DNA of 64,000 nt from Leptospira broomii serovar Hurstbridge str. 5399 (GCF_000243715.2 NZ_AHMO02000008.1:979001-1043000), one strand, 5' to 3'; shown: positions 52,610 to 63,272, counted from the first letter of the stretch. Notes: generated by a model not told the origin, from the letters alone. Numbers and translations: made by a program.

Positions 52610-53629
52610 TTGAAAAAAAGAAGACTCGGTAAAAGCGGCATGGTAGTTTCCGAAATTTGCATGGGCACTATGACATTCGGATCAAGTTGCGAAGAACGGG
52701 AAGCGCATCGCATTTTAGACAGAGCCTATGACGCGGATATCGATTTTTATGACACTGCGGAAGTCTATCCGGTTCCACCAGAGGAACGATACGTACATGA
52801 AACGGAACGAATTTTTGGAAAATGGCTAAAAACGAAAAAAAGGGAATCAATTCTCATAGCGACTAAAGTCTGCGGTCCCGGCCACGGCTGGTTTTCACCT
52901 CCTGTACGCTCCGGCAAAACGACCTTGGATAAACGGAATATTAAAATCGCAATTGAAGGTAGCCTCAGAAGATTAGGAACCGATTATATCGATTTATACC
53001 AAACTCATTGGCCGGATCACGATTTCGGATACGAAGAGACCTTGGAAGCTTTAACCGAATTAATAGACGAGGGAAAAGTTCGATATATCGGCAGTAGCAA
53101 CGAAACTGCTTGGGGAACGATGAAGAGCCTCTCGGTTTCCGAAAAGAATTCTTTGGCGAGATACGAATCGATTCAAAATAATTTCAGCATTCTAAATCGA
53201 CGCTTCGAAGACGCGTTATCCGATATTTGCCGTAGAGAAACTATCAGCCTATTGCCCTATTCTCCTTTGGCAGGCGGAGTGTTAACCGGAAAATACAACC
53301 AACCGTCACCGCCTGAGAACGCACGATTTAGTCGTTATGCGAAGCTGCCCACCGAAAGACAGCGACGCATGGCAAATCGATTCTTAAACGAAGGAACTCT
53401 TTCCTCGGTCTCAGAGTTGAGTAAAATCGCCGGAGAAGCAGGAATCAGCGTAGCGGTACTTTCGGTGGCTTGGTCCAAACAGCACGATTACGTTGCCTCG
53501 ACGATCATAGGAGCGAATACTGTCGAGCAACTGGAAGAAAACTTAAAAGCAGTCGATTTACTTTTATCGGATGACATATTAAAAAAAATTGATGAGGTTT
53601 CGAGGAAAATTCCTTATCCTATGGGTTAA
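52610..53629 (+). CDS. Aldo/keto reductase
   Basis: A 339-residue NADPH-dependent reductase of the TIM-barrel family. The start is TTG with AGGAG at ideal spacing. [19 protein letters not shown] is the N-terminal signature. The tetrad is visible: Asp and Tyr in FYDTAEVYP, Lys in IATKVCG, His in YQTHWPDHD. The cofactor segment is [16 protein letters not shown]. The family includes reductases of Tas/YajO type. It converges with the DUF4136-like gene, with four bases of overlap. Substrate unknown. Confidence 0.9.
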   Translation: MKKRRLGKSGMVVSEICMGTMTFGSSCEEREAHRILDRAYDADIDFYDTAEVYPVPPEERYVHETERIFGKWLKTKKRESILIATKVCGPGHGWFSPPVRSGKTTLDKRNIKIAIEGSLRRLGTDYIDLYQTHWPDHDFGYEETLEALTELIDEGKVRYIGSSNETAWGTMKSLSVSEKNSLARYESIQNNFSILNRRFEDALSDICRRETISLLPYSPLAGGVLTGKYNQPSPPENARFSRYAKLPTERQRRMANRFLNEGTLSSVSELSKIAGEAGISVAVLSVAWSKQHDYVASTIIGANTVEQLEENLKAVDLLLSDDILKKIDEVSRKIPYPMG

Positions 53630-54357
53630 TCCTCGAAACCTACTTCGTATTCGGAAATTGTCTCCGTTTTTTGTCCATTAAAGTTAGGAAATGATTTAAA
53701 GAAACTTGCGATTAGATAAGGCACCACGTCGAATAAATATCCGGAGCGCCCTTCACCTTCTATGTTAGCTTCCAATAGTACGCTAAACGGCTTTCCTCTG
53801 TAGACTCGCCCGTCGTAAATAAGCATTTTGAAAATAATATCGTAATAGCTCGTATCGTAATAATTTCGAGTGTAAGAACGTTGGTAAGCGCCGTACCCGC
53901 CGCCCAAATAATAACCGCCGAATCCGGAATAACCGCCGTTACTTCCGTATCCTCCCGCTAAACCGCCTAAAAAAGGAATGCCGAAAGAACCTCTAACGGT
54001 GTCTCCGTCCGAATGATAGCGCAATCCTCTACGAGTTAACCAACCTCCGCTGGCCCCCAGGGGGATCGAATTCGGAATTACTGTCCCTCTTGGGTAGGTC
54101 AAAATATCGTAAGCGATTAAAAGATCGGCTCGATTCGCCTCGACTTCTCGGAAACCTTTTTCGATGAATTTCAATCTGATTAGATCTTCATGTTCCGCGA
54201 TTTGGATACGACTTGCCTCTCCGACGAAAGGAAGAAAAGCGAAAGTTTTTGCGTATAGGGTAATCTGACGCGATTGACTAACCTCAACGCCGGATTTCAC
54301 GACTAACGGTGCACAGGAAATCAAATAAACAAACAGAAGGAGAAATCGAATCCTCAT
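53626..54357 (-). CDS. DUF4136-like lipoprotein with Gly/Tyr-rich insertion
   Basis: A 243-residue lipoprotein: the signal ends in VYLISC. The mature protein has the DUF4136 pattern ([41 protein letters not shown], then near the C-terminus [17 protein letters not shown]). Between them lies a Gly/Tyr/Ser-rich segment (about 128-168: [28 protein letters not shown]). Function of the family is unknown; envelope location is likely. Convergent with the aldo/keto reductase. Confidence 0.7.
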   Translation of the reverse strand: MRIRFLLLFVYLISCAPLVVKSGVEVSQSRQITLYAKTFAFLPFVGEASRIQIAEHEDLIRLKFIEKGFREVEANRADLLIAYDILTYPRGTVIPNSIPLGASGGWLTRRGLRYHSDGDTVRGSFGIPFLGGLAGGYGSNGGYSGFGGYYLGGGYGAYQRSYTRNYYDTSYYDIIFKMLIYDGRVYRGKPFSVLLEANIEGEGRSGYLFDVVPYLIASFFKSFPNFNGQKTETISEYEVGFED

Positions 54358-54523
54358 GTTCTAGCCTTCCTTCTTAGACGAATGAGACCATTGTAGAAAC
54401 AAAATCGGCTCAAACTTTTTTTTATAACAAATCGTTAGAAAAAGTCTTTAGAGCACCGATTTTTCATTTCGATGAGACGAACGGAAAATCTGAAATTACT
54501 TTTAACACGGATTATTAATACCG

Positions 54524-54935
54524 ATCGCTTATGAAGTAGCTTGTCCAAATCTTCGTTTAGGACCAGAATATCGTTTTCCTTGAGAATCATATTCGGCTGG
54601 AGAATTCCGAGAATTTCCTCGGAGCCTTGATCCTTACGATTTTTTTCGGACGTTTGACCGTAACCAAGTTAAGATTCCAGTCTTCTCGTATTCTACACTC
54701 TGATAAGGTTTTTCCTAACATATGCTTCGGTAAAACCTTCTCTAATATACGATATTCGTTTCCAAGCGAAGTCACTCCCTTTACTCCTCGATAAATCAAT
54801 TGCTGAAGCATCGAATGAGCAGCCCCCGATTCGGGATTAAAGATTCGTTATACCTAGCATTTGTAAAACTCTCTTGTTTAAATCGGATTGAGTCTCTTTA
54901 AAAACCACATTTTCTGGATTAATTGGCTCACTGTC
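54524..54935 (-). pseudogene. Decayed TrkA/KtrA-type potassium-uptake regulator
   Basis: Pieces of an RCK (KTN/TrkA-C) protein can be read in three frames. ETQSDLNKRVLQMLGIT is followed, after a one-base shift near 54844-54845 (AA), by IFNPESGAAHSMLQQLIYRG. That frame continues through LGNEYRILEKVLPKHMLGKT and LSECRIREDWNLNLVTVKR, the TrkA-C domain. A further shift at a seven-T run (54640-54646; A7 on the coding strand) restores EEILGILQPNMILKEND and ILVLNEDLDKLL. The NAD-binding N-terminal half is gone. The partner channel gene is not here. It is an old, inactivated potassium-transport gene. Confidence 0.72.
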
Positions 54936-55014
54936 GGAAATCCGAGCCCCCCAAAACGAAAACCATTTTTCCTTTGAAGGCATGAATGGAGGGAAAAGAT
55001 TCAAGTTATTTCAC

Positions 55015-55815
55015 CTAGAAATTTGCTCTAAGTAAATCCATCTCGAACCTATTTTCAGAATTACGAGTAAACGGACCCAATCCCGGAAGTGTCGTCGGAT
55101 GAATCGTTTCCGAAAGTCTATCGGGCACGGTCGGGTTCGGAGTGGGGCTTTCGGGTTGGTTTTCTAGTTTCATACGATCATATTCGTTTAAATCCGACCA
55201 CGCATTTGCAAAGGCCAAACTTGCCCCGACGCCGAAAACAATCCATCCTCCCGGTAACGTCTTTTCATATCCAGGTTTAAAAAAACTTAATGCACCGTAG
55301 GATAAACCGCCTGCAAGCGGCAAGGTCATAAAAAATATAATGGAGAATCTTCGAAGTCTAGTTTCAGTGTAAGGTTCTCTTTCTTTCCCGAAATCCGTTA
55401 ATTTCTTTTTTCTATCCCGTTCTTGCGTTTGCTGCCGTTCCAAGGCTTCGATATTCACTTCTCCGGTTATCGGATTAAATAATCCGTCATCTTGCCTAGT
55501 CTGAGTCGGGTTTGTGGTTCTACGAGTTCCTTGAGCTCCCGTCGAAGTCGGAAGTGCGTTCTGAAAAGGAACTTGCGCGTTCTTCGGGTTTACGAGGATC
55601 GGTTTATCGAATTTCGGCGGAATAGCATATTCTTGAAATCCATCCGGAGATTTTTCGTCTTGATAATTTCTTAAATTATAATCGTACGGATCGGAAAAAT
55701 CGCTTTGGACTTGGCCGAAAATGGAATAACTGGAAAAAAGTACGATAATACAAGAAGACAAAAGTCGGATTGAAATCGTAGTCGTTAAATGAAAAGAAAT
55801 TCCGTAAACTTTCAT
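55015..55815 (-). CDS. Exported membrane protein, unknown function
   Basis: A 266-residue protein. The N-terminus has a signal-like hydrophobic stretch (residues about 18-34, ending SYSIFGQVQ). A hydrophilic, Pro/Asn/Thr-rich segment (about 36-140) follows, with NPTQTRQDDGLFNPITGE and a Lys/Arg-rich end. Then come two hydrophobic helices (about 155-180 and 190-205) with FFMTLPLAGGLSYGALSFF and a polar tail. No family recognised. It lies 15 bases downstream of the ADA-like gene end in the same direction and may be co-transcribed with it. Confidence 0.6.
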   Translation of the reverse strand: MKVYGISFHLTTTISIRLLSSCIIVLFSSYSIFGQVQSDFSDPYDYNLRNYQDEKSPDGFQEYAIPPKFDKPILVNPKNAQVPFQNALPTSTGAQGTRRTTNPTQTRQDDGLFNPITGEVNIEALERQQTQERDRKKKLTDFGKEREPYTETRLRRFSIIFFMTLPLAGGLSYGALSFFKPGYEKTLPGGWIVFGVGASLAFANAWSDLNEYDRMKLENQPESPTPNPTVPDRLSETIHPTTLPGLGPFTRNSENRFEMDLLRANF

Positions 55816-55830
55816 GCAATCTCTAAATCT

Positions 55831-57159
55831 TTACTTAGAAAGTTCCTGCCTTCCCGATAAAATTTCTGACGTATACGAAAAAGAATCCTGACGAATCCGT
55901 TCGAGCAATTCCTTGCTAAGTCCCATTTGTTCCGCCTTGCTATACTCTTTCTGAATTTCCGTACCGAAAATACCCGGATCGTCGGTCGATATCGTAACCC
56001 TGAGTCCGGTATTTACAAAACGTAAAAAAGGATGATGCCTAATATCTCGAACCATTCCGATATACTCGTTAGAACTTGGACAGGATTCGATCACGGCGTC
56101 GGTTACGGAAATCCTGTCCATACAATAGTTTTGAAAAGCCCTCGTTTCAGACAAGGACGTTTCAGTAGCCGGAATTTCTACCTTTTCCTTATGTCGAATC
56201 GAATCTAATTCGGCGCCTATTCTGCTCCTGTCGGGAAGTTCTCCAAACTTTGAAATCTCCTCCCATCTTTCGTATAAAAATTCCAGACTGTCTCTTCTCT
56301 CGGCTGCCGTTTCGACAAAATTTTCTCCACGATAAGCGTCCGGATTCACACCTAATGCGATCGCATGACCTAAACGATGAGCCCCCCATTCGGCGGATTG
56401 AAGCACCCATCTAGCTGCCGAGATTAAACTCTTATCCTGAAAAGATTCTCCTACATGATAAAGAATTGATAATGCCGTAGAAGGTTCGGACTTATTATCC
56501 TTATCGACTTGCAGAAAGAAATCCTTTTTATCTTTCGGCGGAAATCCCTCTTCTATATAACAAAAATCTAAACCGACTACGTATTTTCGAATCAGGGAAT
56601 CCTTTTCCATAAGGCCCTTTATAATTTCATATTCCTTAAAAAAATCTCCGTCTCGATGCAGGGAAATGACCAATCTAGATCGTGCGAGCCCGCCTAATTC
56701 CGATTCGGCTTCGGCAAATCCTTCGCAAGCGGCTGCGGTCTTAGCGAATACGTTCTCATCGGTTTCATTCGGAGCATACATAATCCTATATTCTCCGAAT
56801 GTGACGCCTTCTTGGAACTGTGCTAAAGTGATCTGTTTTGCTATGAATCGGATTTCGATAGGATCGAATTTCGAGAGAGCGATAATTAGGTTGAACTTAG
56901 CTTGGAATTCGGGGAAAGGACCTTTGTGATTGAAAAGATAAAGCTTTCGAAACAAATCAGGATCCCTATAGTCCTCGAAGAAAGTCGACGGTCGAATTTT
57001 CTTTCCGTACAATTCCTCGAACGGACGAAGAAATATTTCCCATCGTGGATTCGGATTATTCTTCCCCATTTCCCATAATAGTTCCGGACGAATACTTCCA
57101 TAGAGATGATTATGGAGGTCTGCGAATTCAGCCTTTATCCCGGTTCCCAAGGTCTGCAT
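55831..57159 (-). CDS. Adenosine deaminase-family hydrolase
   Basis: A 442-residue member of the metal-dependent amidohydrolase superfamily, adenosine deaminase branch. [12 protein letters not shown] has the HxH metal pair. HVGES holds the third His and catalytic Glu. RLGHAIAL is the next motif (HxxxxHG-like), and [12 protein letters not shown] contains the Asp pair that completes the site. All metal and catalytic residues are therefore kept. Length exceeds adenosine deaminase (about 350), and the cap region is longer, so the substrate may be another purine or a related amidine. The ATG at 57159 is preferred over an upstream GTG. Confidence 0.82.
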   Translation of the reverse strand: MQTLGTGIKAEFADLHNHLYGSIRPELLWEMGKNNPNPRWEIFLRPFEELYGKKIRPSTFFEDYRDPDLFRKLYLFNHKGPFPEFQAKFNLIIALSKFDPIEIRFIAKQITLAQFQEGVTFGEYRIMYAPNETDENVFAKTAAACEGFAEAESELGGLARSRLVISLHRDGDFFKEYEIIKGLMEKDSLIRKYVVGLDFCYIEEGFPPKDKKDFFLQVDKDNKSEPSTALSILYHVGESFQDKSLISAARWVLQSAEWGAHRLGHAIALGVNPDAYRGENFVETAAERRDSLEFLYERWEEISKFGELPDRSRIGAELDSIRHKEKVEIPATETSLSETRAFQNYCMDRISVTDAVIESCPSSNEYIGMVRDIRHHPFLRFVNTGLRVTISTDDPGIFGTEIQKEYSKAEQMGLSKELLERIRQDSFSYTSEILSGRQELSK

Positions 57160-57258
57160 AAACGTAATACCACTGTAAGAGCTCTGCACGAAGAAGAAAC
57201 CGTTTTTCGAAGAAAAAATGCTGGTTATGGGACCTCCTATAATGAAGCTGGAAATTGA

Positions 57259-58623
57259 TTGGATACCTTGTTAAAAAAGATACGTAGAACTTATAGATTC
57301 AGTCGACTCAACACTTCCATTCTATTTTTAGCCGTTCCCGTCGTTTTGGCGATGATCAGTCAAACCGTAGTTTGGTCCACCGATTCGATCATGGTAGGTT
57401 ATTTAGGTAAAGAAGCCTTGGCCGCGATCGGAATGGGTGGAATCAGTTATTACACTCTCGTTGCATTTCTTATCGGGTTTTCCATGGGAATTCAGATTAT
57501 AGTAGCGAGAAGATTCGGAGAAGGTCGCTCGAATGAAATCGGAAAGATCGGAATTACGACACTTTACCTTTCCCTATTTTTAGGCGTGATCATCACTGTG
57601 TTAGGACCGTTCATCTCGTCCCCTCTCATGGCTTTGATCGGGGCCGATAAAGCGGTAAGTCTTTTAGGAGAAAGTTACTTAACGTATAGATTCTTAGGGA
57701 GCGGTTTTTACTTCATCGGTTTTTGTTTTAGGGGATTCATGGACGGCTTAGGATTTACGAAAGCCGGATTCGTGTCGATGGCAGTAACAACACTTTCTAA
57801 TATTCTTTTGAACTGGATTTTCATATACGGAAATTGCGGAGTTCCCGCAATGGGAATCGCCGGAGCCGGACTAGCCTCCTCTCTGGCAGGTCTTGTCGGG
57901 TTGCTCGTATTTCCGTTCTTTCTGTTTAAGTATAAAGCGAATCGATATTTTCTAGGTATTCGCCCGATTCCGACTTGGACTCATCTACTTGAAATCATTC
58001 GAGTCGGAGTCCCACCTGGATTAGAGGAAGGATTCGTTAATGTCGCATTCATGATCTTCGTTAAATTCCAAGGAATGATTTCCATTGTGTCGGTAGCCGC
58101 GTCCAATATTCTCTTTTCAACTTTGAGCATGGCTTTTCTTCCCGGTTATGCCTTCGGAGTCGCAGCCACAACTTTATTGGGTCAGGCAATGGGGGCGAGA
58201 AAGTATAAATTGGCCTACCACGCCGCTTTCAGATCCGCTTTCTTTTCGGCACATGTAATGGGATTAGTCGGTTTGGCATTCATCATTTTTGGGAGAAACA
58301 TCCTAAACGTCTATACTCAAGACATGGAGTTAATCGAAGAATGTTATCCGGCTTTAGTCCTTTTAGGCGTAATTCAAATCGGAGACGCGTACCATATGGT
58401 TATCGGCGCGGCACTTCGAGGCGCCGGATTGCAGGCCCATGTCTTCCGTATTTACATGCTGGTTACATACCTAATTATGCTTCCCTGCGCTTACTTATTC
58501 GGGATTTATTTCAAAGGGGGAACCTTAGGAATTTGGGCCGCCATATTTATCTGGATTGCGACGCTCTCCGGAACCTTCGTACTCGAATTTAGAAGGAAAA
58601 AATGGGTGAAGGGGACGGTCTAA
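57259..58623 (+). CDS. MATE-family multidrug/toxin efflux transporter
   Basis: A 454-residue inner-membrane protein with 12 helices in two homologous halves. The first half begins [36 protein letters not shown], the MATE signature. The second half has [28 protein letters not shown] proteins export cationic drugs and toxins using a sodium or proton gradient. The start is TTG with GGAAA about six bases upstream. It stands between the ADA-like gene (divergent) and gmd. Confidence 0.9.
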   Translation: MDTLLKKIRRTYRFSRLNTSILFLAVPVVLAMISQTVVWSTDSIMVGYLGKEALAAIGMGGISYYTLVAFLIGFSMGIQIIVARRFGEGRSNEIGKIGITTLYLSLFLGVIITVLGPFISSPLMALIGADKAVSLLGESYLTYRFLGSGFYFIGFCFRGFMDGLGFTKAGFVSMAVTTLSNILLNWIFIYGNCGVPAMGIAGAGLASSLAGLVGLLVFPFFLFKYKANRYFLGIRPIPTWTHLLEIIRVGVPPGLEEGFVNVAFMIFVKFQGMISIVSVAASNILFSTLSMAFLPGYAFGVAATTLLGQAMGARKYKLAYHAAFRSAFFSAHVMGLVGLAFIIFGRNILNVYTQDMELIEECYPALVLLGVIQIGDAYHMVIGAALRGAGLQAHVFRIYMLVTYLIMLPCAYLFGIYFKGGTLGIWAAIFIWIATLSGTFVLEFRRKKWVKGTV

Positions 58624-58666
58624 ACGTTCTTGCCTGGAAAACAAAACCGGTTTTTTTGGTTCCAGA

Positions 58667-59689
58667 ATGAAAAAGGCGCTAATCACCGGCATTACCGGCC
58701 AAGACGGATCCTACTTAACAGAACTTCTCTTGAGCAAAGACTATGAAGTCCATGGGATCGTGCGCCGATCCAGCTCATTGAACCGGGACCGCATCGAGCA
58801 TCTGCGCGGAAATCCTCGATTGTTTTTGCATTACGGGGATTTGACGGATTCCAGTAATTTAAATCGGGTTTTAGAGAAGGTTCAACCCGAGGAAATTTAT
58901 AATTTAGCCGCCCAATCCCATGTAGGCGTTTCGTTCGAAGTTCCCGAATACACTGCGGAAGTGGATGCGGTCGGAACTTTAAGAATCTTGGATGCTATCA
59001 AGCAAACGGGAGTTAAATCCCGTTTTTACCAAGCTTCCACCTCGGAGCTTTATGGAAAAGTTCAGGCCATCCCTCAGGACGAAAAAACTCCTTTCTATCC
59101 TCGATCACCGTATGCGGTAGCGAAACTGTACGCGTATTGGGCGGTGGTAAACTATAGAGAAGCGTTCGGATTGCACGCTTCGAACGGAATTTTATTTAAT
59201 CACGAATCACCTCGCAGGGGAGAAGGTTTCGTTACTCGTAAAATCACCTTAGGAGTGGCAGGATTGCTTTCCGGTAAGAGTGGCCCGATCCGACTTGGAA
59301 ACCTAGACGCCAAGCGCGACTGGGGATTTGCGAAAGATTACGTGGAAATGATGTGGATGATGCTTCAACAGCCCGAGCCAGACGATTACGTGGTTGCAAC
59401 CAACGAAATGCATACCGTTCGCGAATTCGTAGAAGAGTCGTTCAGACACTTAAATATACAAGTCGAATGGAAAGGATCCGGAGATCAGGAAAAGGGATAT
59501 GATAAGAAAGACGGAAAGCTTCTCGTTCAAGTCGATCCGAACTTCTATCGCCCTGCGGAAGTCGAGCTGCTAATAGGCAATCCTGAAAAAGCCCGAAAGA
59601 AACTCGGCTGGGAACCGAAAGTAAAATTCAAAGAGTTAGTCGAAATCATGATCAAGTCCGACTGCAAGGCCTTCGGTATTCAGATTTAA
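58667..59689 (+). CDS. gmd: GDP-mannose 4,6-dehydratase
   Basis: A 340-residue NADP-dependent SDR converting GDP-mannose to GDP-4-keto-6-deoxymannose, the precursor of GDP-fucose, GDP-rhamnose and related sugars. The N-terminal [19 protein letters not shown] is diagnostic of Gmd. The catalytic Thr/Ser region is STSELYGK, and [12 protein letters not shown] has the Yxxx[22 protein letters not shown] is also family-specific. No reductase (fcl or rmd) lies beside it. It follows the MATE gene by 43 bases. Confidence 0.95.
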   Translation: MKKALITGITGQDGSYLTELLLSKDYEVHGIVRRSSSLNRDRIEHLRGNPRLFLHYGDLTDSSNLNRVLEKVQPEEIYNLAAQSHVGVSFEVPEYTAEVDAVGTLRILDAIKQTGVKSRFYQASTSELYGKVQAIPQDEKTPFYPRSPYAVAKLYAYWAVVNYREAFGLHASNGILFNHESPRRGEGFVTRKITLGVAGLLSGKSGPIRLGNLDAKRDWGFAKDYVEMMWMMLQQPEPDDYVVATNEMHTVREFVEESFRHLNIQVEWKGSGDQEKGYDKKDGKLLVQVDPNFYRPAEVELLIGNPEKARKKLGWEPKVKFKELVEIMIKSDCKAFGIQI

Positions 59690-59710
59690 GGAGGAGAAGT
59701 TTGGGCGATT

Positions 59711-60337
59711 TCACCAACCTTCTCCGCCGTCGGAGTCTCTCCATAGATACCAGGAAAAAATCGTACGGTACGGAGAAAACCGCCCGGCAAGAGCAAGTAT
59801 CTCCTTTTTGGAATCTCTATGGATCCCGAAATGTCGTTCAATCGATTTACGAAGAATGAGATCATTCAAAGAAAAATGATCCCAACGATCCAGCGCAAAC
59901 ATTAGGACCATTTCCGCCGTCCAAGGACCGACGCCTTTAATGGAACAAAGAAATTCTAGAACCTTCTCGTCTTCAAGCTTCCTAAGTTTCCGATCGGTAA
60001 TCTCACCGGACTCGTAAGCCGAAGCGATTCGTTTAACGGTGTCCGCCTTCGCAAAGGATAGCCCTGCAGATCGCAATTGCTCGGCGCTTAATCCGAGCAA
60101 AAGATTCGGTTCGGGAAATCGCTTGCGGCTTCCGAATCTTTCGATCACTCGATTCTCCATCGTCGAAGCCGCTTTTACCGATAATTGCTGGCTGATCACC
60201 GACTTAAGCAGAACGTGATACGGCGAACCGACCATTTTCAATGTGCAAGGACCGATTCGATTTATCAGCTTACGCAGGACAGGATCCTTTCTTCGAAGCC
60301 AGCTTTCCGCCTTGCGGAGTCTTACTTCTCGTTCCAT
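59711..60337 (-). CDS. DNA-3-methyladenine glycosylase (HhH-GPD, AlkA type)
   Basis: A 208-residue base-excision glycosylase. The helix-hairpin-helix is SIKGVGPWTAEMVLMFALDRW, and the catalytic Asp is in FSLNDLILRKSI. The upstream LKSVISQQLSVKAASTMENRV segment is typical of AlkA/Mag1-type enzymes. It removes alkylated purines from DNA. The short length corresponds to the single-domain AlkA-like group. It converges with gmd (21-base gap). Confidence 0.9.
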   Translation of the reverse strand: MEREVRLRKAESWLRRKDPVLRKLINRIGPCTLKMVGSPYHVLLKSVISQQLSVKAASTMENRVIERFGSRKRFPEPNLLLGLSAEQLRSAGLSFAKADTVKRIASAYESGEITDRKLRKLEDEKVLEFLCSIKGVGPWTAEMVLMFALDRWDHFSLNDLILRKSIERHFGIHRDSKKEILALAGRFSPYRTIFSWYLWRDSDGGEGW

Positions 60338-60350
60338 TTAATTTCGATCG

Positions 60351-61571
60351 TTAGGCTCTTTTTTTGAGCTTCATATCCATTTGGGATTTTTTACGGAAGA
60401 TCTGAACTAATTTTTCCAGCTCCACAAGATCGGTACAGGAAAGCTTTCCTTGATCAAGTTTTATGAATTTATTTTTCGATATTAGATCAAGAACAAGATT
60501 CTCGTCTTTCGGATAGGCCAAGCCTATCATTTTAAGTAAATCTTTCGTTCCGATTTCGAAATTGTAATTTGCCTTAGGAACGACTTTCACTCTATTTTTT
60601 TCTGCGAGAGTGAGAAGTGTGTCGGCTATCCTACCCTGCGGGTCGGTAATAAGTAAGTTCGCGAGTTGTTTGTAAGCCGTCCAAATTCTCTCGGATAATA
60701 ATGTAATCAATCGAGTCGCAAGCTGAGGTTGAGCTTTTACCATTCCCTCGAAGTTAGCTTTATTGATTGCAAGTAATTGGATTTCTTCTCCCCACGCAAT
60801 CGCGGAAGCGGATCGAGGTTTATTATCCAATAAAGCCATCTCTCCGAAAATATCCCCGCTTTGCAAAACCGCGAGTAGAACTTCGTTTGAATCCACGATC
60901 TTCGTAATCTTCACCCTACCGTGTTGAATGATGTACAACTCTCTTCCCGGTTCATGCTCACAAAAAATCATTTCGTTATCCGAATAGGAACGGTTGAATT
61001 TCGTATAATCGATGGGCGCGGATGCGACCGGCTGATTCATGGTCTGTAGCTTCAGTTTCGCCTGAGTCGCAAATTGTCCGTTGGGTAAATATTGCAGATA
61101 CTTTTGAAATGCATAAGCGGCGTGAAGCGTATTCTTTTGATTAAAATAATACTCTCCGATTGCAAATAATTGATTCGGATCTTCCTCAACCGCCGAACGA
61201 AACGAAAGGCGAGTAATGGTCGAATCGAATTGCCGGAGTTTCATCGAGAAATACCGGATAATTTTCATCGCAACTGGGGTGTTTTTTTGGATCAGTGTCC
61301 CGAATTGATCGTAGCTGACTTGAATTAAGGAGACGTCGGTTAACGCGATTGCCGACTCTATCTGGGCATGTTGACTCATGGCGGCAACAACGCCGAAGAA
61401 ATCCCCCGGACCGAGCAGCTGATTCGGGTCCTCGCCTACCACCTGGTTCTCGCGGGCGACGCGTACCTTTCCCTGCCGGATAATGAAGAAGTTATGAGCT
61501 TCTTTCTTACCTTCGACAATGACATAGGACCCTTTCGGGAAATTCACGATTTGAAAGAAGCCGTTGGACAT
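60351..61571 (-). CDS. Crp-like regulator with two cyclic-nucleotide-binding domains
   Basis: A 406-residue protein. The first cNMP-binding domain (about 5-125) contains GSYVIVEGKKEAHNFFIIRQGKVRVARE and DFFGVVAAMSQH. A TPR-like helical linker (about 135-178) follows. The second domain (about 180-300) contains FCEHEPGRELYIIQHGRVKITKI and DIFGEMALLDNKPRSASAIA. The C-terminus (about 310-375: GRIADTLLTLAEKNR, then GTKDLLKMIGLAYPKDENLVLDLI) is a Crp-type winged helix. This two-CNBD arrangement is frequent in Leptospira. Ligand and targets unknown. Same direction as the AlkA-like gene (13 bases downstream). Confidence 0.85.
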   Translation of the reverse strand: MSNGFFQIVNFPKGSYVIVEGKKEAHNFFIIRQGKVRVARENQVVGEDPNQLLGPGDFFGVVAAMSQHAQIESAIALTDVSLIQVSYDQFGTLIQKNTPVAMKIIRYFSMKLRQFDSTITRLSFRSAVEEDPNQLFAIGEYYFNQKNTLHAAYAFQKYLQYLPNGQFATQAKLKLQTMNQPVASAPIDYTKFNRSYSDNEMIFCEHEPGRELYIIQHGRVKITKIVDSNEVLLAVLQSGDIFGEMALLDNKPRSASAIAWGEEIQLLAINKANFEGMVKAQPQLATRLITLLSERIWTAYKQLANLLITDPQGRIADTLLTLAEKNRVKVVPKANYNFEIGTKDLLKMIGLAYPKDENLVLDLISKNKFIKLDQGKLSCTDLVELEKLVQIFRKKSQMDMKLKKRA

Positions 61572-61668
61572 ACTTTACCAGTGATTAAAAAATTCCGCCG
61601 CCGGAGTTCAACTATAAACTAGTATCGGCTTTTAACCGGAGATTTAGGAACGAAATCCTCGAGTTCTC

Positions 61669-62217
61669 CTATTTTTCCCGACAAGAATCCGCCTCGGATG
61701 AAGGGCTGACGTCGGAAAGAACTTCCAAACCGGAAAATTCCAAAGCCGCCTTTTCGGCCATTACCCGAGAATATGACTGCCTGCAAATGGATGAAAACAC
61801 TTCCTTGGCCTGGTCAATTTCTCCCATCTTCGCGAGAAGCCGTCCGGCTTCCAAGTAGGATTCCAATCCGAACTCGCCGGTGGGCTCCATTTTATAGAGG
61901 TTTAGGCTAACTTCCAGAGCTTTTTCGGGGCGATCCAGCTTAAGAAAGCAATCTCGCAGCAAAAGTAGGGCCCTGGTCCTTTTCGAGTTTCCAGGATAGA
62001 GCACTAGAAAACTTCTTAAACTTTCGATGGATTGGTAAAATTTTCGGTCTTTGAATGATTCTTCGGCGATCCTGAGCAATAAATCCGAATCAGGTGGAAC
62101 CGAATCTTTCGCAGGATTTCCACCTTGAGAAAAGGCGGATCCGGGAATTAATAATAATAAGAGAACTGCGAATACGAATCGTTTAAAACGATCTTTGAAA
62201 TAAAATCCGGAAAACAA
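61669..62217 (-). CDS. Exported tetratricopeptide-repeat protein
   Basis: A 182-residue protein with a signal peptide (residues about 12-28, FAVLLLLLIPGSAF, then SQGG). Mature residues about 45-160 contain three to four TPR-like helix pairs (LLRIAEESFKDRKFYQSIESLRSFLVLYPGN, LLLLRDCFLKLDRPEKALEVSLNLYKMEP, LESYLEAGRLLAKMGEIDQAKEVF). It probably mediates protein assembly in the periplasm. It precedes the Crp-like regulator in the same direction (97 bases). Confidence 0.78.
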   Translation of the reverse strand: MFSGFYFKDRFKRFVFAVLLLLLIPGSAFSQGGNPAKDSVPPDSDLLLRIAEESFKDRKFYQSIESLRSFLVLYPGNSKRTRALLLLRDCFLKLDRPEKALEVSLNLYKMEPTGEFGLESYLEAGRLLAKMGEIDQAKEVFSSICRQSYSRVMAEKAALEFSGLEVLSDVSPSSEADSCREK

Positions 62218-62281
62218 AGGTACCCATCCGAGACTCGAAGGTCTTCATTATGATTATCAGTCGTTTTCCGGATTTTATGAA

Positions 62282-62566
62282 TTACTTTTTTTTATCTATT
62301 TTTTTTCGGTGGAATTCACAGAGGCGATATAGTCGCCCAGTAGAAGGGTTTTTCTTTGCGACCTTTGTTCCGCAAACGATGCAAAGCCCTTCTTTCCTCC
62401 GTCTTTGGTAGAGGAGTTGGACCCGCTCCGCCCCCGATAAGTTATACTTACTAACTTGAATCCGGAATCCTTTATATAGGTAATTCCCGATTGCTTCGAC
62501 TGCTTGGGTCTTTACCCCTGCGACGATCTTTTCAAGATCATCGTTGGTAACTTTCTTTGGCTTCAT
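62282..62566 (-). CDS. Small basic zinc-ribbon protein
   Basis: A 94-residue cytosolic protein. The N-terminal half is helical (VTNDDLEKIVAGVKTQAVEAIGN) with basic stretch KGFRIQVSKYN. The C-terminus contains CIVCGTKVAKKNP...LCEFHRKK, a CxxC...CxxH zinc ribbon, ending in a lysine run. It likely binds nucleic acid or a ribosomal partner. The ATG at 62566 is preferred over a TTG farther out; no strong ribosome-binding site is visible. Confidence 0.7.
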   Translation of the reverse strand: MKPKKVTNDDLEKIVAGVKTQAVEAIGNYLYKGFRIQVSKYNLSGAERVQLLYQRRRKEGLCIVCGTKVAKKNPSTGRLYRLCEFHRKKIDKKK

Positions 62567-63272
62567 AAACGTTAACTGACGTAACAACAGTTACATTCTT
62601 ACAAAAGTAGTAAAGTGTTTTTAATTTTTCGCATAACGCGAAGTTATTTTTTTACGAAATAATTTTCCAATGATAGAAATGTTAAAAGCTCTCTCTACGT
62701 CGCCGAACAGCGGCAATGTCGACTAACGAATGTCGGTTAATGGAATACCCTTAAAATTGAAAAAAGGCAACGTTAAGACTATTTCCTATAATTCCTCGTC
62801 ATTTATGGAAATTTATTTCCTATATACGTTCATATAACGGAGGACTTGTGCAACATGCTAACGTATAAGTCCGATAAATATCAATCTCGCCATGATTTTC
62901 ATACGTATTGATACTTACTCTCTTTTAAGAATAAATCTAAACTCAATCCGAGACTTACGCGTGTATCTTCAACCGAATATTTAACATTTTTATGCTAAAT
63001 TTAGTTCATCATTCGTATTCCTCTGTTTTAAGCTCGTTTTTTATCGTTGTTAATAAAACTGGTCTTTGTTAAAATTAGGAGGATTTAAGACAATTGCTTT
63101 CAGGGAAAATATCAAAGCGGTATACTTTCAATGTCTAATGGATTAAAAAAATTTATTTTAAAAGAATATACCGAACCGAATAAAATCGGAAAAAAAGATC
63201 TTTCGAGTAGATTTTTCAAGGAAAATGAGTCATATTAATGGGGAGCATTCTCCTAGTCGGAGGCTTTCGTTT
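62567..63272. other. Long AT-rich intergenic region
   Basis: About 700 bases without a convincing gene. TTCGCATAACGCGAA (62626-62642 region) is a small palindrome. GGACTT ... AAGTCC (about 62844-62874) forms a hairpin that holds a GGAGG. A possible 35-residue frame starts at 63131. The region could hold the promoters of the two divergent flanking genes or a small RNA, but nothing can be placed firmly. Confidence 0.45.
63131..63238 (+). CDS. Possible 35-residue basic peptide
   Basis: An ATG-started frame MSNGLKKFILKEYTEPNKIG and onwards to a TAA, upstream of the lipoprotein gene. There is no good ribosome-binding site, so it may be chance. It is lysine-rich with no signal or membrane segment. 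Confidence 0.2.
   Translation: MSNGLKKFILKEYTEPNKIGKKDLSSRFFKENESY

Noticed and set aside
54587..54811. A 74-residue leftward frame as an independent small gene
   Set aside because: Its sequence is the middle part of a TrkA-C domain whose flanking parts are readable in other frames. It is a fragment of a pseudogene, not a gene.
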